A DNA stretch of 18,030 nt from CAYRSS01 sp964426945 (GTDB lineage Bacteria; Planctomycetota; Phycisphaerae; UBA1845), in assembly GCA_964426945.1 (NCBI GenBank), contig CAYRSS010000068.1, positions 1-18,030 of the forward strand, in the 5' to 3' direction. The notes beneath the pieces are model-generated. The model had not been told where the DNA came from. It searched no databases and was given only the letters and a program-made list of their open reading frames with translations. The translations under genes were made by a program, and so were the position numbers. Positions 1 to 7,576 of this stretch are shown in pieces (within the stretch, counting starts at the first letter, position 1; every line of letters starts with the position of its first letter).

Positions 1-37
1 AGCCCGCCGGGCAGGTCGTCGTCTTGATGCCACCGCG

Positions 38-73
38 GGACAGGGCACGGCGGGTATGCGCCGCGTCCTGTCC
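38..73 (-). terminator. Strong 15-bp hairpin downstream of the dockerin gene
   Basis: Bases 38-52 pair with 59-73 around a 6-base loop (53-58). The outer arms are GGACAGG and CCTGTCC and the inner arms GCACGGCG and CGCCGCGT. There is one A-C mismatch and one G-U pair. It lies about 80 bases beyond the stop codon of the dockerin protein gene. No U-tract follows on either strand, so it is not a classical intrinsic terminator. It may be an mRNA 3'-end or stabilising structure. The remainder of 1-154 shows no gene. Confidence 0.4.
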
Positions 74-154
74 GGGGGATGACATGAAGGTGGGCCGGAG
101 CCCCGGACCGGCTCGCGGAGCGCGCCGTGTCCGTGGCCCGGCCGACCGGCTTTA

Positions 155-2548
155 CTACTCGCAGCTCACCGCACCGCACGTGCTGCCGTCGCCCTGGTAG
201 ACCGGGGCGGGGAAGCGCGGATCGGGGTTGCCGCCGCTGAGACCGCTGCCGTTCATGTAGTCGGGCAGGGCCGGACAGTTGCCGATGTTGGCGGAGACCT
301 GGCCGCGGTCGGCGGCGTTGATCACGCCGTTGCCGTCGAGGTCGTTGACGCAGATGAGGTCGCGATCAGACTGACCGATGTTGGCCGAAATCTGGCCGCG
401 GTCCGCCGCGTTCACCACGCCGTTGCCGTCCGCGTCGCCGAAGCAGGTCGCGCCGCTGAGAGCGGTCACGTCGCAGACATACTGGCGGGCGGCGCACTCG
501 GCGACGGTGCCCTCGGTGCAGACGCCGTCGTCGCAGCAGGCGCCGGTCTGCTCGACCGCGTCCGCGGCGCCCGAGATGAACAGCGTCACGCGGTAGGCGT
601 GGTCGACGCCGAGTCCGCCGCCGGTGCACTCGTCGAACGATTCGTCGCCGTCAACGTCGTAGACAATCGAGGCCGTCAGCACAAGGCCGCCGAGGGTGCG
701 CGGGTCAGACGTGTCGTAGCCGCTCGGGTCAGCGCCGGCGAGGGCGGTCTCCATGATGTTCATCGAGAAGGCCGCACCGGAGTCGAGCGAGTCGCTGTCG
801 GCCAGGTTCACGAAGCGGACCTGGTACTGGCGATTCGAGTTGAGGCCGTCAAATACCCAACCCGTGCGGAACAGGCGCTCGAGACGGTAGCTGAATGTCG
901 CCGGATCATAGACCGCGCGGAACAGGCCCGTGCCGAAGTTCGTCGGGCCGTTCTGCGGATCATCCGGATCGAAGAACTCGGCCGCCGACCAGAAGTACAC
1001 GTTACCAACGGAGTCGACCATCGGTGAAGACATCGACGGGCCGACCGGCGTGCCGCCGGTCACCTGCGAGAGCGTCGCGAGGCGGCCGATGATGTTGCCG
1101 TTGCCGTCCTCGATCGCCTTGGCATCGCCGGCGTAGCCAGCGGTCGTCTGCGAGTTGTAGGCTGCAAGCGTCCACTCGGTCGTCCCCTGCGAGCAGTCAT
1201 GACGGGCCACAACGATGCAGTTGAACGGGTGATTGTTGCCGCCTGCGATGGGGAAATCAGCCTGGGCGGCCGCGATGAGACGGCCGGCCTGGTCCTGGCC
1301 GATGCCGACCTGCCCGTTACCGCCGCGGAATGCGATCTGGCTGCGGTAGTTATCGAACTCCACCGGCGCGAGCGTGCGGTTCAGCGCGCTGACCACGTCA
1401 GCGGCGTTGTCGGTCACGGTCGCGGGCATGTCGAGCGCGACCTTCGAGCTGACGTTGCCCGACGCGTCGACGCCGAAGACGTTGAGCGAGCGCGTGCCGC
1501 CGGCGTTCACGCCGAGGATCGCACCGGTGCCCATGACGCTGCCCGACAGGCAGTTGGCCGAGCTCCAGGACATGCCGCCGCGGTGATTCGTATTACCGCC
1601 GGCGAGGTGGGTGAGATCTTCGGTCGGCGGGAAGGTGGTGCCGCGGACGTACTCGATGTCAAAATTGCTCGCAAAGAGCATTGACTCGCTGCCGGTCACG
1701 GACGCAGGGATACCCGCGGGCGTGTTGTGCGTGGTGGCGCTGGCGCGGACGAGCCAGTCGGTGGCGCCCAGGTCGAACTGGCCGCCGCCGGTGAGGTAGT
1801 CGCCGCTGAAGACGTTGACCGAGCCGCAGTCGCGATCGGCGAGACTGACCCGGAAGATGTTGTTGCCGGCCATGTTCGTGAGACCGGCGCAGGTCGCGCC
1901 GCCGGCGCCGAAGTTGTCGGCGCGCATGTGGATGTTTCCGGCTTCGTCGATGACGCCGAGCGCCACGCTGCCGGTCGAGCGGCCGCCGTCGCAGCCGGTG
2001 GTCGCCGCGTTGACGCGCGAGACGTAGAGGCGGAGCGGATTGCTGGGGTCATAGTTGACCACCGCGCCGATGATGCCGCTGTACTCGACGCCGAGGTCGC
2101 TCGTGCCGAACTCGGTGTTGGCCACGGCGAACTGGTTGCCCGTGGCGGTGGATCGATCAACCGGCGTGCCGGCCAGGCTCAGGGCGTTGTTGACGCCGAA
2201 GTTGACGTCGTTCCACAGCGAGTAAGAATCGTTGAAGTAGGGGGCGCCGGTCGCCTGGAGGCGGCTGATTGTCGACGCCGAGTTCAGCGTCGAGAGGAAC
2301 GAGGTCGTGATGCGGTTGGTCTTCATCAGCGGGGCGATCGCAAAGCGATTGCCCCACGATGAAGTGAACGTGTCCATGTCCACGACGTAATTGTTGCACT
2401 GCTCTGCCGTGTCGTAAGGGCTGGTTGCGTCGCTGGCGCAAGCCGCCGGAGCTCCCGATACCTCGAGCAGTACGCTGTCCTGCGCGAGGGCGGGTGCGGC
2501 CATGGCCAGCACCACGATCACCCCGCTGAGCCTGTACATCCTCTCCAT
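155..2548 (-). CDS. Secreted protein with C-terminal dockerin-like EF-hand pair
   Basis: This is a predicted 797-residue exported protein. I start it at the ATG at 2548 because AGGAGG (2559-2564) sits 10 bases upstream and the product opens with a clean signal peptide (MERMYRLSGVIVVLAMA, then APALAQ). An in-frame ATG at 2584 lacks these merits. The bulk (about residues 25-670) is a Gly/Asn/Asp-rich, probably beta-structured ectodomain that I do not recognise. Around residue 675 comes a GACC-type cysteine segment (TGACCDDGVC). At about 702-760 there are two near-identical calcium-loop repeats (DADGNGVVNAADRG and DLDGNGVINAADRG) spaced 31 residues apart. This is a planctomycete-style dockerin type I pair. 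A 37-residue Pro/Gly/Cys tail follows. No cohesin, PEP-CTERM motif or catalytic motif is visible. The role is unknown, presumably extracellular or surface-attached. The pseudopilin-like gene lies upstream on the same strand. Confidence 0.85.
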   Translation of the reverse strand: MERMYRLSGVIVVLAMAAPALAQDSVLLEVSGAPAACASDATSPYDTAEQCNNYVVDMDTFTSSWGNRFAIAPLMKTNRITTSFLSTLNSASTISRLQATGAPYFNDSYSLWNDVNFGVNNALSLAGTPVDRSTATGNQFAVANTEFGTSDLGVEYSGIIGAVVNYDPSNPLRLYVSRVNAATTGCDGGRSTGSVALGVIDEAGNIHMRADNFGAGGATCAGLTNMAGNNIFRVSLADRDCGSVNVFSGDYLTGGGQFDLGATDWLVRASATTHNTPAGIPASVTGSESMLFASNFDIEYVRGTTFPPTEDLTHLAGGNTNHRGGMSWSSANCLSGSVMGTGAILGVNAGGTRSLNVFGVDASGNVSSKVALDMPATVTDNAADVVSALNRTLAPVEFDNYRSQIAFRGGNGQVGIGQDQAGRLIAAAQADFPIAGGNNHPFNCIVVARHDCSQGTTEWTLAAYNSQTTAGYAGDAKAIEDGNGNIIGRLATLSQVTGGTPVGPSMSSPMVDSVGNVYFWSAAEFFDPDDPQNGPTNFGTGLFRAVYDPATFSYRLERLFRTGWVFDGLNSNRQYQVRFVNLADSDSLDSGAAFSMNIMETALAGADPSGYDTSDPRTLGGLVLTASIVYDVDGDESFDECTGGGLGVDHAYRVTLFISGAADAVEQTGACCDDGVCTEGTVAECAARQYVCDVTALSGATCFGDADGNGVVNAADRGQISANIGQSDRDLICVNDLDGNGVINAADRGQVSANIGNCPALPDYMNGSGLSGGNPDPRFPAPVYQGDGSTCGAVSCE

Positions 2549-2597
2549 GCTTCTTCTTCCTCCTGTTAAGACCCTGTTTCGCATCGTCCCCTGTCGA

Positions 2598-2647
2598 GAA
2601 CCTCACCGAAGCCCTCCGCGTCGGGGGGGCCGAAAAGAGAGAGGTTC
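2598..2647 (-). promoter_or_regulatory. Stem-loop in the leader of the dockerin gene
   Basis: The outer arms GAACCTC (2598-2604) and GAGGTTC (2641-2647) pair perfectly. Inside them CCCTCC (2612-2617) can pair with the G-run starting at 2623. It lies in the 167-base gap between the pseudopilin-like gene and the dockerin gene, about 34 bases before the latter's Shine-Dalgarno. It could end transcription of the upstream gene or protect the downstream mRNA. There is no U-tract, and I saw no convincing promoter in this gap. Confidence 0.3.
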
Positions 2648-2715
2648 CGGCTGCTTCCTGGCTGGCCAACCCGCTCGATGTGCGGGCCGCGCTCGCGTCC
2701 CGGCACCGGCGCAGG

Positions 2716-3870
2716 TCACTGAATGACCTGGTTCATTTCGGAGGCGGTCATCCCCTCGGCCGGGCGCTTGACCTTCGCGCCCTTCGGATACCAGTAGTCG
2801 AGCCTGCGCGAGGCCCGGTCGTTGAGTCGCTCGACGTGGCCGTCGAAGAACATCGCGTTGATCGAGCCCGGATTGGAACGGGCGTCGCCGCCGCTGTTAT
2901 TCACCTGCCCGCCGTGGCGGTAGGTCAGACGCAGATTGCGGCCGTTGCTCGGCGACGACGCGGACACGATGCGGTCGTCCCACGTCTGCGTGCCGGCCGC
3001 GACGCCGTAGGCCGTTTCCCCCGTCCACCAGCCGCCGCTGCTCGTGAACGAGCCGAAGTGGTTGGGGAAGGGGTTGATGTCGTGATCGAGCACGCCATCC
3101 TCGGCGAGATAGCGCGTGCCGTCAGCCACGGCGATCTTGGTCGCCGGTGCGCCGACATTGCCGATGCGCGGCACGTAATTCTCCGTGACGACTTCCCACT
3201 GGTCGCTGCCGACGGTTGGGGTGATCGTGAGCACCGGCGCGTCGAGTACCGTGCCGAGCTTGAGGCCGCTCTGCGACCGGCCGAAGAACTGGAAGTGCGC
3301 GGGCATCAGGTAGCTCAGCGCGATCCAGGGGGTCTCGGCGGTGAAGTCGGCGTAATCGGGAATGCCGCTCGCGGTGAAAGGGAAGACGCGCGACTCGACA
3401 TCGATCTGCGAAGGGCAGCGATACGTGTCGATGAGGTACTTCATCTTCTGGGCGCGGTTCTTGGGCAATTGGACTTCGGTGCCCAGGATGGGCGTGATCC
3501 AGTCGTGCGGTTGCACCGGCAGATCGGGCCGCCGCAGCACGTCGGCGTTCGAACTGCCGCGAAGAAGCTGGGCCCGCAGCGCGACACCCGACGTGTTCAT
3601 GCCGGGGATGTATTCCTGGTAGTCGTTGCCGTAGGAGTGCAGGCCGTTGCCCAGGCCGTGCAACTGCGATCCGCAAACCACGGCCCGCGCCTGCCGCCGC
3701 GCACTGGCGAGGCTCGGCAGCAGGATCGAGATGAGCAGGGCGATGATCGAGATGACGACGAGCAGTTCGATGAGCGTAAAAGCGCGTGAGCCCTTCACGC
3801 GGGTCGCATGGCCGTCGATCTTCACTTTCGTCACCTGCCTGTGAATCGAATCCGCATCCATCTTGGACAT
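2716..3870 (-). CDS. Pseudopilin-like protein with prepilin N-methylation motif
   Basis: This is a 384-residue protein of the large planctomycete type II pseudopilin-like family. After a basic leader of about 30 residues comes the prepilin peptidase/methylation signature AFTLIELLVVISIIALLIS, with the conserved Glu at residue 35 (position +5). Ala replaces the usual Gly before the cut site. The hydrophobic helix runs to about residue 52. The C-terminal part carries the family's closing motif (INAMFFDGHVERL, about 340-352). Members are inserted in the inner membrane and assembled or exported by type II secretion/type IV pilus machinery, and most have no known individual function. The ATG at 3870 is preceded by GGAGG (3882-3886) at 11 bases. 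A second ATG at 3861 is possible. No other secretion genes are adjacent, so it is probably an orphan paralogue. Confidence 0.88.
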   Translation of the reverse strand: MSKMDADSIHRQVTKVKIDGHATRVKGSRAFTLIELLVVISIIALLISILLPSLASARRQARAVVCGSQLHGLGNGLHSYGNDYQEYIPGMNTSGVALRAQLLRGSSNADVLRRPDLPVQPHDWITPILGTEVQLPKNRAQKMKYLIDTYRCPSQIDVESRVFPFTASGIPDYADFTAETPWIALSYLMPAHFQFFGRSQSGLKLGTVLDAPVLTITPTVGSDQWEVVTENYVPRIGNVGAPATKIAVADGTRYLAEDGVLDHDINPFPNHFGSFTSSGGWWTGETAYGVAAGTQTWDDRIVSASSPSNGRNLRLTYRHGGQVNNSGGDARSNPGSINAMFFDGHVERLNDRASRRLDYWYPKGAKVKRPAEGMTASEMNQVIQ

Positions 3871-4519
3871 GAGCTGCGAAGCCTCCAGGGGACCGCGTAT
3901 GCGTGCCGCGCCAACGGCCGAGATCTACCGGCGGGATGCCGAACCCTGCCGGACCTTGCAGATCGTCACTCGTGGGAGGTCGCCCCAACACACCCCCACC
4001 GAGGGTATGTGCCGACGAGCCTCACACATCGCGTGGTGGTCGATCAGTCCGAACCGCCCGCTCCCGCGCCAAACAGTCTGAATCCTGCGACGACCCTTGT
4101 GCGCCCGCGCCTGTCTTTACGGATCTTCCTTGAGGCTTGCCCTAGCGCCTCCGCCCCGCCGAGGGGGCGAGCCGACGGGACCGCACCCGCCGACACATGG
4201 AAGAGTAGTTCGACTCCGTTAGACCCGCGCTAACCGAGCGCTAATGATTCGGGAAGGAGAGCGCTGTGGAAGGTCTGCCGGGCGCGGTTTTGGGTTGCGC
4301 CGTCGAGCCTTCGACAACTGTTCGCCGGCGTCGGATGCACCGCACATCCGCCGCCGCCGCGCCCTTCGTGCGTGGCCGCCAAACCGCCTCGCACTGCGTT
4401 CGCATCATAAGGCAAGACCGAGAGAATTGCCACGATAATCCCCCGGGATCGTCCCCCATTCTGCGCCGCTGATTCCGCCGCGAAAACAATTCACAGGGGG
4501 CTGAAGGCAGGCGGTTTTC
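3871..4519. other. Gene-free stretch of about 650 bases
   Basis: Open frames here are short, and their translations are Arg/Pro/Ala-rich without recognisable domains. I find no tRNA or repeat array. What can be seen is a repeated GCGCTAA element (4227-4244), a weak minus-strand promoter-like pair (TGCCAC complement at 4428-4433, then TATGAT at 4404-4409, 18-base spacer), and an imperfect hairpin with arms CCACC (3996-4000)/GGTGG (4035-4039) and ATGTG (4007-4011)/CACAT (4025-4029). The stretch must contain the 3' end of the permease transcript and the control region of the pseudopilin-like gene. I cannot place either precisely. Confidence 0.5.
4218..4244. promoter_or_regulatory. Repeated GCGCTAA element, possible protein-binding site
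   Basis: GCGCTAA occurs at 4227-4233 and again at 4238-4244. That is an 11-base period, about one helical turn. On the other strand it reads TTAGCGC twice. The first copy also forms an inverted repeat, GTTAG (4218-4222) with CTAAC (4230-4234). OmpR/PhoB-type regulators often bind direct repeats with this period, so an operator is possible. No regulator is in the window, and the distance to the pseudopilin-like gene (about 350 bases) is long. Confidence 0.25.
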
Positions 4520-6298
4520 TCAGATGCGGAAAAGTGAACCCAGTTTGCGGCCGAGCAGCAGCGAGACCCCCACCAGTGTGACGGCCATCAGACCCATTCC
4601 CCAGGCGCCCAGCGCGCTCGCGATGTACGGGCCGTCGCCGAGGCGACGGAATAAAGTATAAATCGCCTTCGTCAGCGGATAGTGTCGTTCTGACTGGGCC
4701 AGGATCAGCGAGTCGCTGACCTCGAGCATCGCGAAGCTGAACGCCAGCAGGCCGCCGGCGATCAAGTTCGCCGCGATCAGGGGGAGCACCACCCGGCGGA
4801 CCATGTACGGCCGGCTGGCCCCCAGGTTCATGGCCGCGTCCTCCAGATCGCCCGAGGTCTGCTCCAACCCTGCCACCGCCGATCGTACGACGTAGGGCAG
4901 CCGCCGGACCGCGTACGCGATCACGAGGAAGAGCATCGGGTCTGCCAGGGGGCCGCTGACCTGCATTCGGGCGGCGGCGCCGTCCCAGCCCAGATTCGAG
5001 AAGTACTCGCCGAGCTGGGGGAAAGGCCAGTGAAGCGACATCGCGTAGTACCCGAACGCCAACACGAGCCCCGGCACGGCCAGCGGCAGCATCGCCAGCC
5101 CGTCGAGGAGCCGGGTGATGCGCGAGCGGCCACGGACGATCAGGTACGCCAGAGTGCAGCCCAGCACCAGGTCGACGACCATCGCGAGCGACGAGTAGAC
5201 GAGGCTGTTGCGAATCGATCCACCCGCGAGCTTGTGGCTGAGCGCTCCGGCGAAGTGCTCCGTGGTGAACACGCTTGGCAGGGCCCCGCGATACCACTGC
5301 CCCGGCGCGGTCAGGCTGGTGAGGATGACCCCGAGATGGGGCAGGCTGGCCAGCATGATGATGGCCAGAAACGGAAGGGCGGCCAGCAGGCCCGGAAGGA
5401 GCCCCAGCCGGCGGGCGGAGGAGGCAGTCATGGCCCGCGTCGTCATGGCGTAAGCGCGCCCGCCGAAGGCCCACCGCCCGGCCATGTAGAACCCCACCGC
5501 CATGGCCAGCACGATGATGACCAGCGCGTATGGCCGCGGGCTCGAATCGATCTCCTGCAGCCCCCAGAAGATCTTGACGGGGGCCACGTCGTAGAAGTCG
5601 AACATCAGCGGCGTGCCGAGCTCGGTGAATGACCAGATGAAGACGATCGTCCCGCCGGCGAATACGCCCGGCAGGATCAACGGCCACGTGATCCGGCGGA
5701 AGCGGGTCCATCGCGATGCACCGAGGTTGTCCGCCGCCTGCTCCAAGGCCGGGTCGAGGTTCGCCAGTGCAGCCGAAGCGTTGAGGAAGACAATCGGGTA
5801 AAGGTGCAGCGCCTCCATCAGCACGACACCCCAGAAGCGCGCGCCACCCAGAAAGTCAACCGGGTCCGAGCCGTCGATGACCCCGAGCGAGGCCAGGAGA
5901 CTGTTGATCCCGCCGTAGCGGCCCAGAAGGTTGCGCAGCCCGATGGCCCCGACAAAGGGCGGCAGGATCAGTGGAAGCAGCAGCAGTCCGGAGAGGATCG
6001 CCTTGCCACGGAATTCAAACTTCGTCGAGATCACCGCCAGCGGCGTGGCGATCAGGAGCGTCAACGTGGTCACGAGAGCGGCGATCAGCGTACTGTTCAG
6101 CAGGCTGTGGCGGATGATCGGGTCAGCCAGGACGCTGACCAGGTGGTGCAAGCGGCCGCCCGCCTCGTCCGGCTGAAGCCCGCCGGTCACCACGAGAACC
6201 AGCGGCCAGATCAGCAAGGCGGCCATAAACGCCAGACAGGCCGCGATGAGGGCCCACTGCAATCGGCTGCGCCGGGGTGTGCTGGCGTCGGCTTGCAT
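4520..6298 (-). CDS. Fused double ABC transporter permease (iron/thiamine type)
   Basis: This is a 592-residue inner-membrane protein with about twelve hydrophobic segments in two homologous halves. It is the FbpB/ThiP-like architecture, in which one polypeptide supplies both transmembrane halves of an importer. Each half carries the cytoplasmic EAA loop that docks the ATPase: EQAADNLGASRW (about residues 186-197) and EDAAMNLGASRP (about 486-497). The family imports ferric iron, thiamine, 2-aminoethylphosphonate or similar substrates. Specificity cannot be read here. I prefer the ATG at 6298 over the one at 6331, because a good promoter occupies 6308-6336 and its -35 overlaps the upstream ATG. 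The solute-binding protein is further along at 7577-8998, with a divergent gene between. No ATPase gene is in the window. Confidence 0.92.
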   Translation of the reverse strand: MQADASTPRRSRLQWALIAACLAFMAALLIWPLVLVVTGGLQPDEAGGRLHHLVSVLADPIIRHSLLNSTLIAALVTTLTLLIATPLAVISTKFEFRGKAILSGLLLLPLILPPFVGAIGLRNLLGRYGGINSLLASLGVIDGSDPVDFLGGARFWGVVLMEALHLYPIVFLNASAALANLDPALEQAADNLGASRWTRFRRITWPLILPGVFAGGTIVFIWSFTELGTPLMFDFYDVAPVKIFWGLQEIDSSPRPYALVIIVLAMAVGFYMAGRWAFGGRAYAMTTRAMTASSARRLGLLPGLLAALPFLAIIMLASLPHLGVILTSLTAPGQWYRGALPSVFTTEHFAGALSHKLAGGSIRNSLVYSSLAMVVDLVLGCTLAYLIVRGRSRITRLLDGLAMLPLAVPGLVLAFGYYAMSLHWPFPQLGEYFSNLGWDGAAARMQVSGPLADPMLFLVIAYAVRRLPYVVRSAVAGLEQTSGDLEDAAMNLGASRPYMVRRVVLPLIAANLIAGGLLAFSFAMLEVSDSLILAQSERHYPLTKAIYTLFRRLGDGPYIASALGAWGMGLMAVTLVGVSLLLGRKLGSLFRI

Positions 6299-6307
6299 GG
6301 ACCGGGC

Positions 6308-6336
6308 AGAATAGCGATCGAGCCCGCGCATGCCAA
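6308..6336 (-). promoter_or_regulatory. Sigma-70-like promoter of the ABC permease
   Basis: On the minus strand TTGGCA (6331-6336) and TATTCT (6308-6313) are separated by 17 bases. Transcription would begin near 6301-6302, only a few bases before the ATG at 6298. There is no Shine-Dalgarno in that space, so the mRNA would be effectively leaderless. Confidence 0.55.
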
Positions 6337-6349
6337 CGGGCGCACGCGT

Positions 6350-6378
6350 TTGCGAAGGGCACCCGGCTCAAGTATCCT
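6350..6378 (+). promoter_or_regulatory. Sigma-70-like promoter of the kinase-like/deoxyribosyltransferase-like gene
   Basis: TTGCGA (6350-6355) and TATCCT (6373-6378) are separated by 17 bases. This gives a start near 6385 and a leader of about 60 bases before the GTG at 6447. The -35 box is only 13 bases from that of the divergent permease promoter, so the two may share control. Confidence 0.5.
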
Positions 6379-6446
6379 GTGAATTCCCGCGTATGGGGTG
6401 TCGTCGGCCACGACGCCGCTCCAAAGCGAACCGAAGGAGAACCGGC

Positions 6447-7565
6447 GTGCGAGCGATCCTGACTGGCCAGGTCGGCATGGACAAGAAGCCCTATGCGGAG
6501 GCGGTCGCGCGTTTTGCCCGCGAGCACGGCGAATCGCTGGCCGTCTACCACGTGGGCGATCGCATGTACTCCGAAGCCCCGGACGTGCGCCCGGGCCGCA
6601 TCCTCGACCTGCCGCTGTCGCGCCTGCACAGCGTGCGCCGGTCGGTCCTCAAGGACATCATCACCGAGTCAGCCGATCAGCAGAACGTTATCGTCAACAC
6701 GCACGCGACCTTTCGCTGGCGGCACGGTCTGTTCCGCGCGTTCGATTTCGACCAGATCGAGAAGTTCCGCCCCGACCTGCTGATCTGCATGGTTGACAAC
6801 GTCGAGGCCATCCACCGCCGCCTTCACAGCGAACACAAGATCGACGCGTCCTACAAGGACCTGATGGTGTGGCGCGAGGAGGAGATCCTCGCGACCGAGC
6901 TGCTGGCCCTCGCCGTGGGCTGCGAGAAACGCTGCTACGTGCTGCCGCGCGGTCGCAACCAGATGACCACGCGGCTGGGGTTCCGGCTGGTCTGTCGCCC
7001 GGCCCTGCGCAAGGTGTACCTGTCGTTCCCGATGAGTCACGTGGCGGACATGCCGGATGTGTTGCGCGAAATCGACGAGTTCAAGGCCACGCTGGCCGAA
7101 CGCTTCATCGCGTTCGACCCCGGCGACGTCGACGAGAAACTGCTGCTCGATTCGGCCATCGCCGCCGCGCGCGATGCGCAGGACTTCGTGCAGGGCTCGC
7201 TGACGCACGACGACGGCCGCACCGAGACCTTCAACATCTCCGCCAAGGAGATTCTCGGCATCGCGGCGGACGTGGACGGCCAGATCTACGCGCGCGATTT
7301 CCAGTTGATCGACCAGTCCGACATGATCATCAGCCTCGTTCCGCAGCTCGCCGGCGGGGTTCCGGGGCTGTCGAGCGGCGTGGAGCGTGAGCTTCAGCAC
7401 GCCTACGAGCACGGTAAGGAAGTGTATGTCATCTGGAAGCCGGTGAAGAACCCCAGCCCGTTCATCACTGAAACGGCAACGAAAGTGTTCCGCTCGACCG
7501 AGGAAGCGCTCAAGCACTTCGAGTCGGCCGGGATGTTCCCGAGTCTTAACCTCTTCGGCGAGTAG
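6447..7565 (+). CDS. Fusion of an adenylate-kinase-like P-loop domain and a nucleoside-deoxyribosyltransferase-like domain
   Basis: This is a 372-residue soluble protein. The start is GTG at 6447, with AAGGAGA (6434-6440) 6 bases upstream. The longer in-frame extension back to 6330 is Arg-rich and crosses the promoter. Residues 1 to about 185 resemble the archaeal adenylate kinase fold: strand plus loop AILTGQVGMDKKPY (3-16), a second strand ending in HVGDRMY (35-41), then VIVNTHATFRWRHGLF (81-96) and RPDLLICMVDN (108-118). The P-loop lacks the usual GK[ST] and reads GMDKK. Residues 188-372 start a new alpha/beta domain (KVYLSFPMSH) and show the Asp/Glu pattern of nucleoside 2-deoxyribosyltransferases: ARDFQLIDQSDMIISLV (282-298) and SSGVERELQHAYEHGKEV (309-326), with Glu315 as the best catalytic candidate. 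Nucleotide binding or sanitation is an inference from fold resemblance. The substrate is unknown. Confidence 0.8.
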   Translation: MRAILTGQVGMDKKPYAEAVARFAREHGESLAVYHVGDRMYSEAPDVRPGRILDLPLSRLHSVRRSVLKDIITESADQQNVIVNTHATFRWRHGLFRAFDFDQIEKFRPDLLICMVDNVEAIHRRLHSEHKIDASYKDLMVWREEEILATELLALAVGCEKRCYVLPRGRNQMTTRLGFRLVCRPALRKVYLSFPMSHVADMPDVLREIDEFKATLAERFIAFDPGDVDEKLLLDSAIAAARDAQDFVQGSLTHDDGRTETFNISAKEILGIAADVDGQIYARDFQLIDQSDMIISLVPQLAGGVPGLSSGVERELQHAYEHGKEVYVIWKPVKNPSPFITETATKVFRSTEEALKHFESAGMFPSLNLFGE

Positions 7566-7576
7566 CGCTCGACCGG

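Noticed and set aside
2680..3789. Plus-strand frame of 369 codons opposite the pseudopilin-like gene
   Set aside because: It is antisense to a clear pseudopilin-like gene, is composed mainly of Arg, Val, Ala and Gly, and has no ribosome binding site of note.
3961..4240. tRNA or small structured RNA gene in the gap between pseudopilin-like gene and permease
   Set aside because: No cloverleaf, T-arm consensus or CCA end could be recognised. The one imperfect hairpin is too weak to call an RNA gene.
6330..6446. ATG at 6330 as the start of the fusion protein
   Set aside because: It would add an Arg-rich 39-residue segment not resembling the kinase fold and would place the start upstream of the predicted promoter. 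The GTG at 6447 has AAGGAGA at the right distance.
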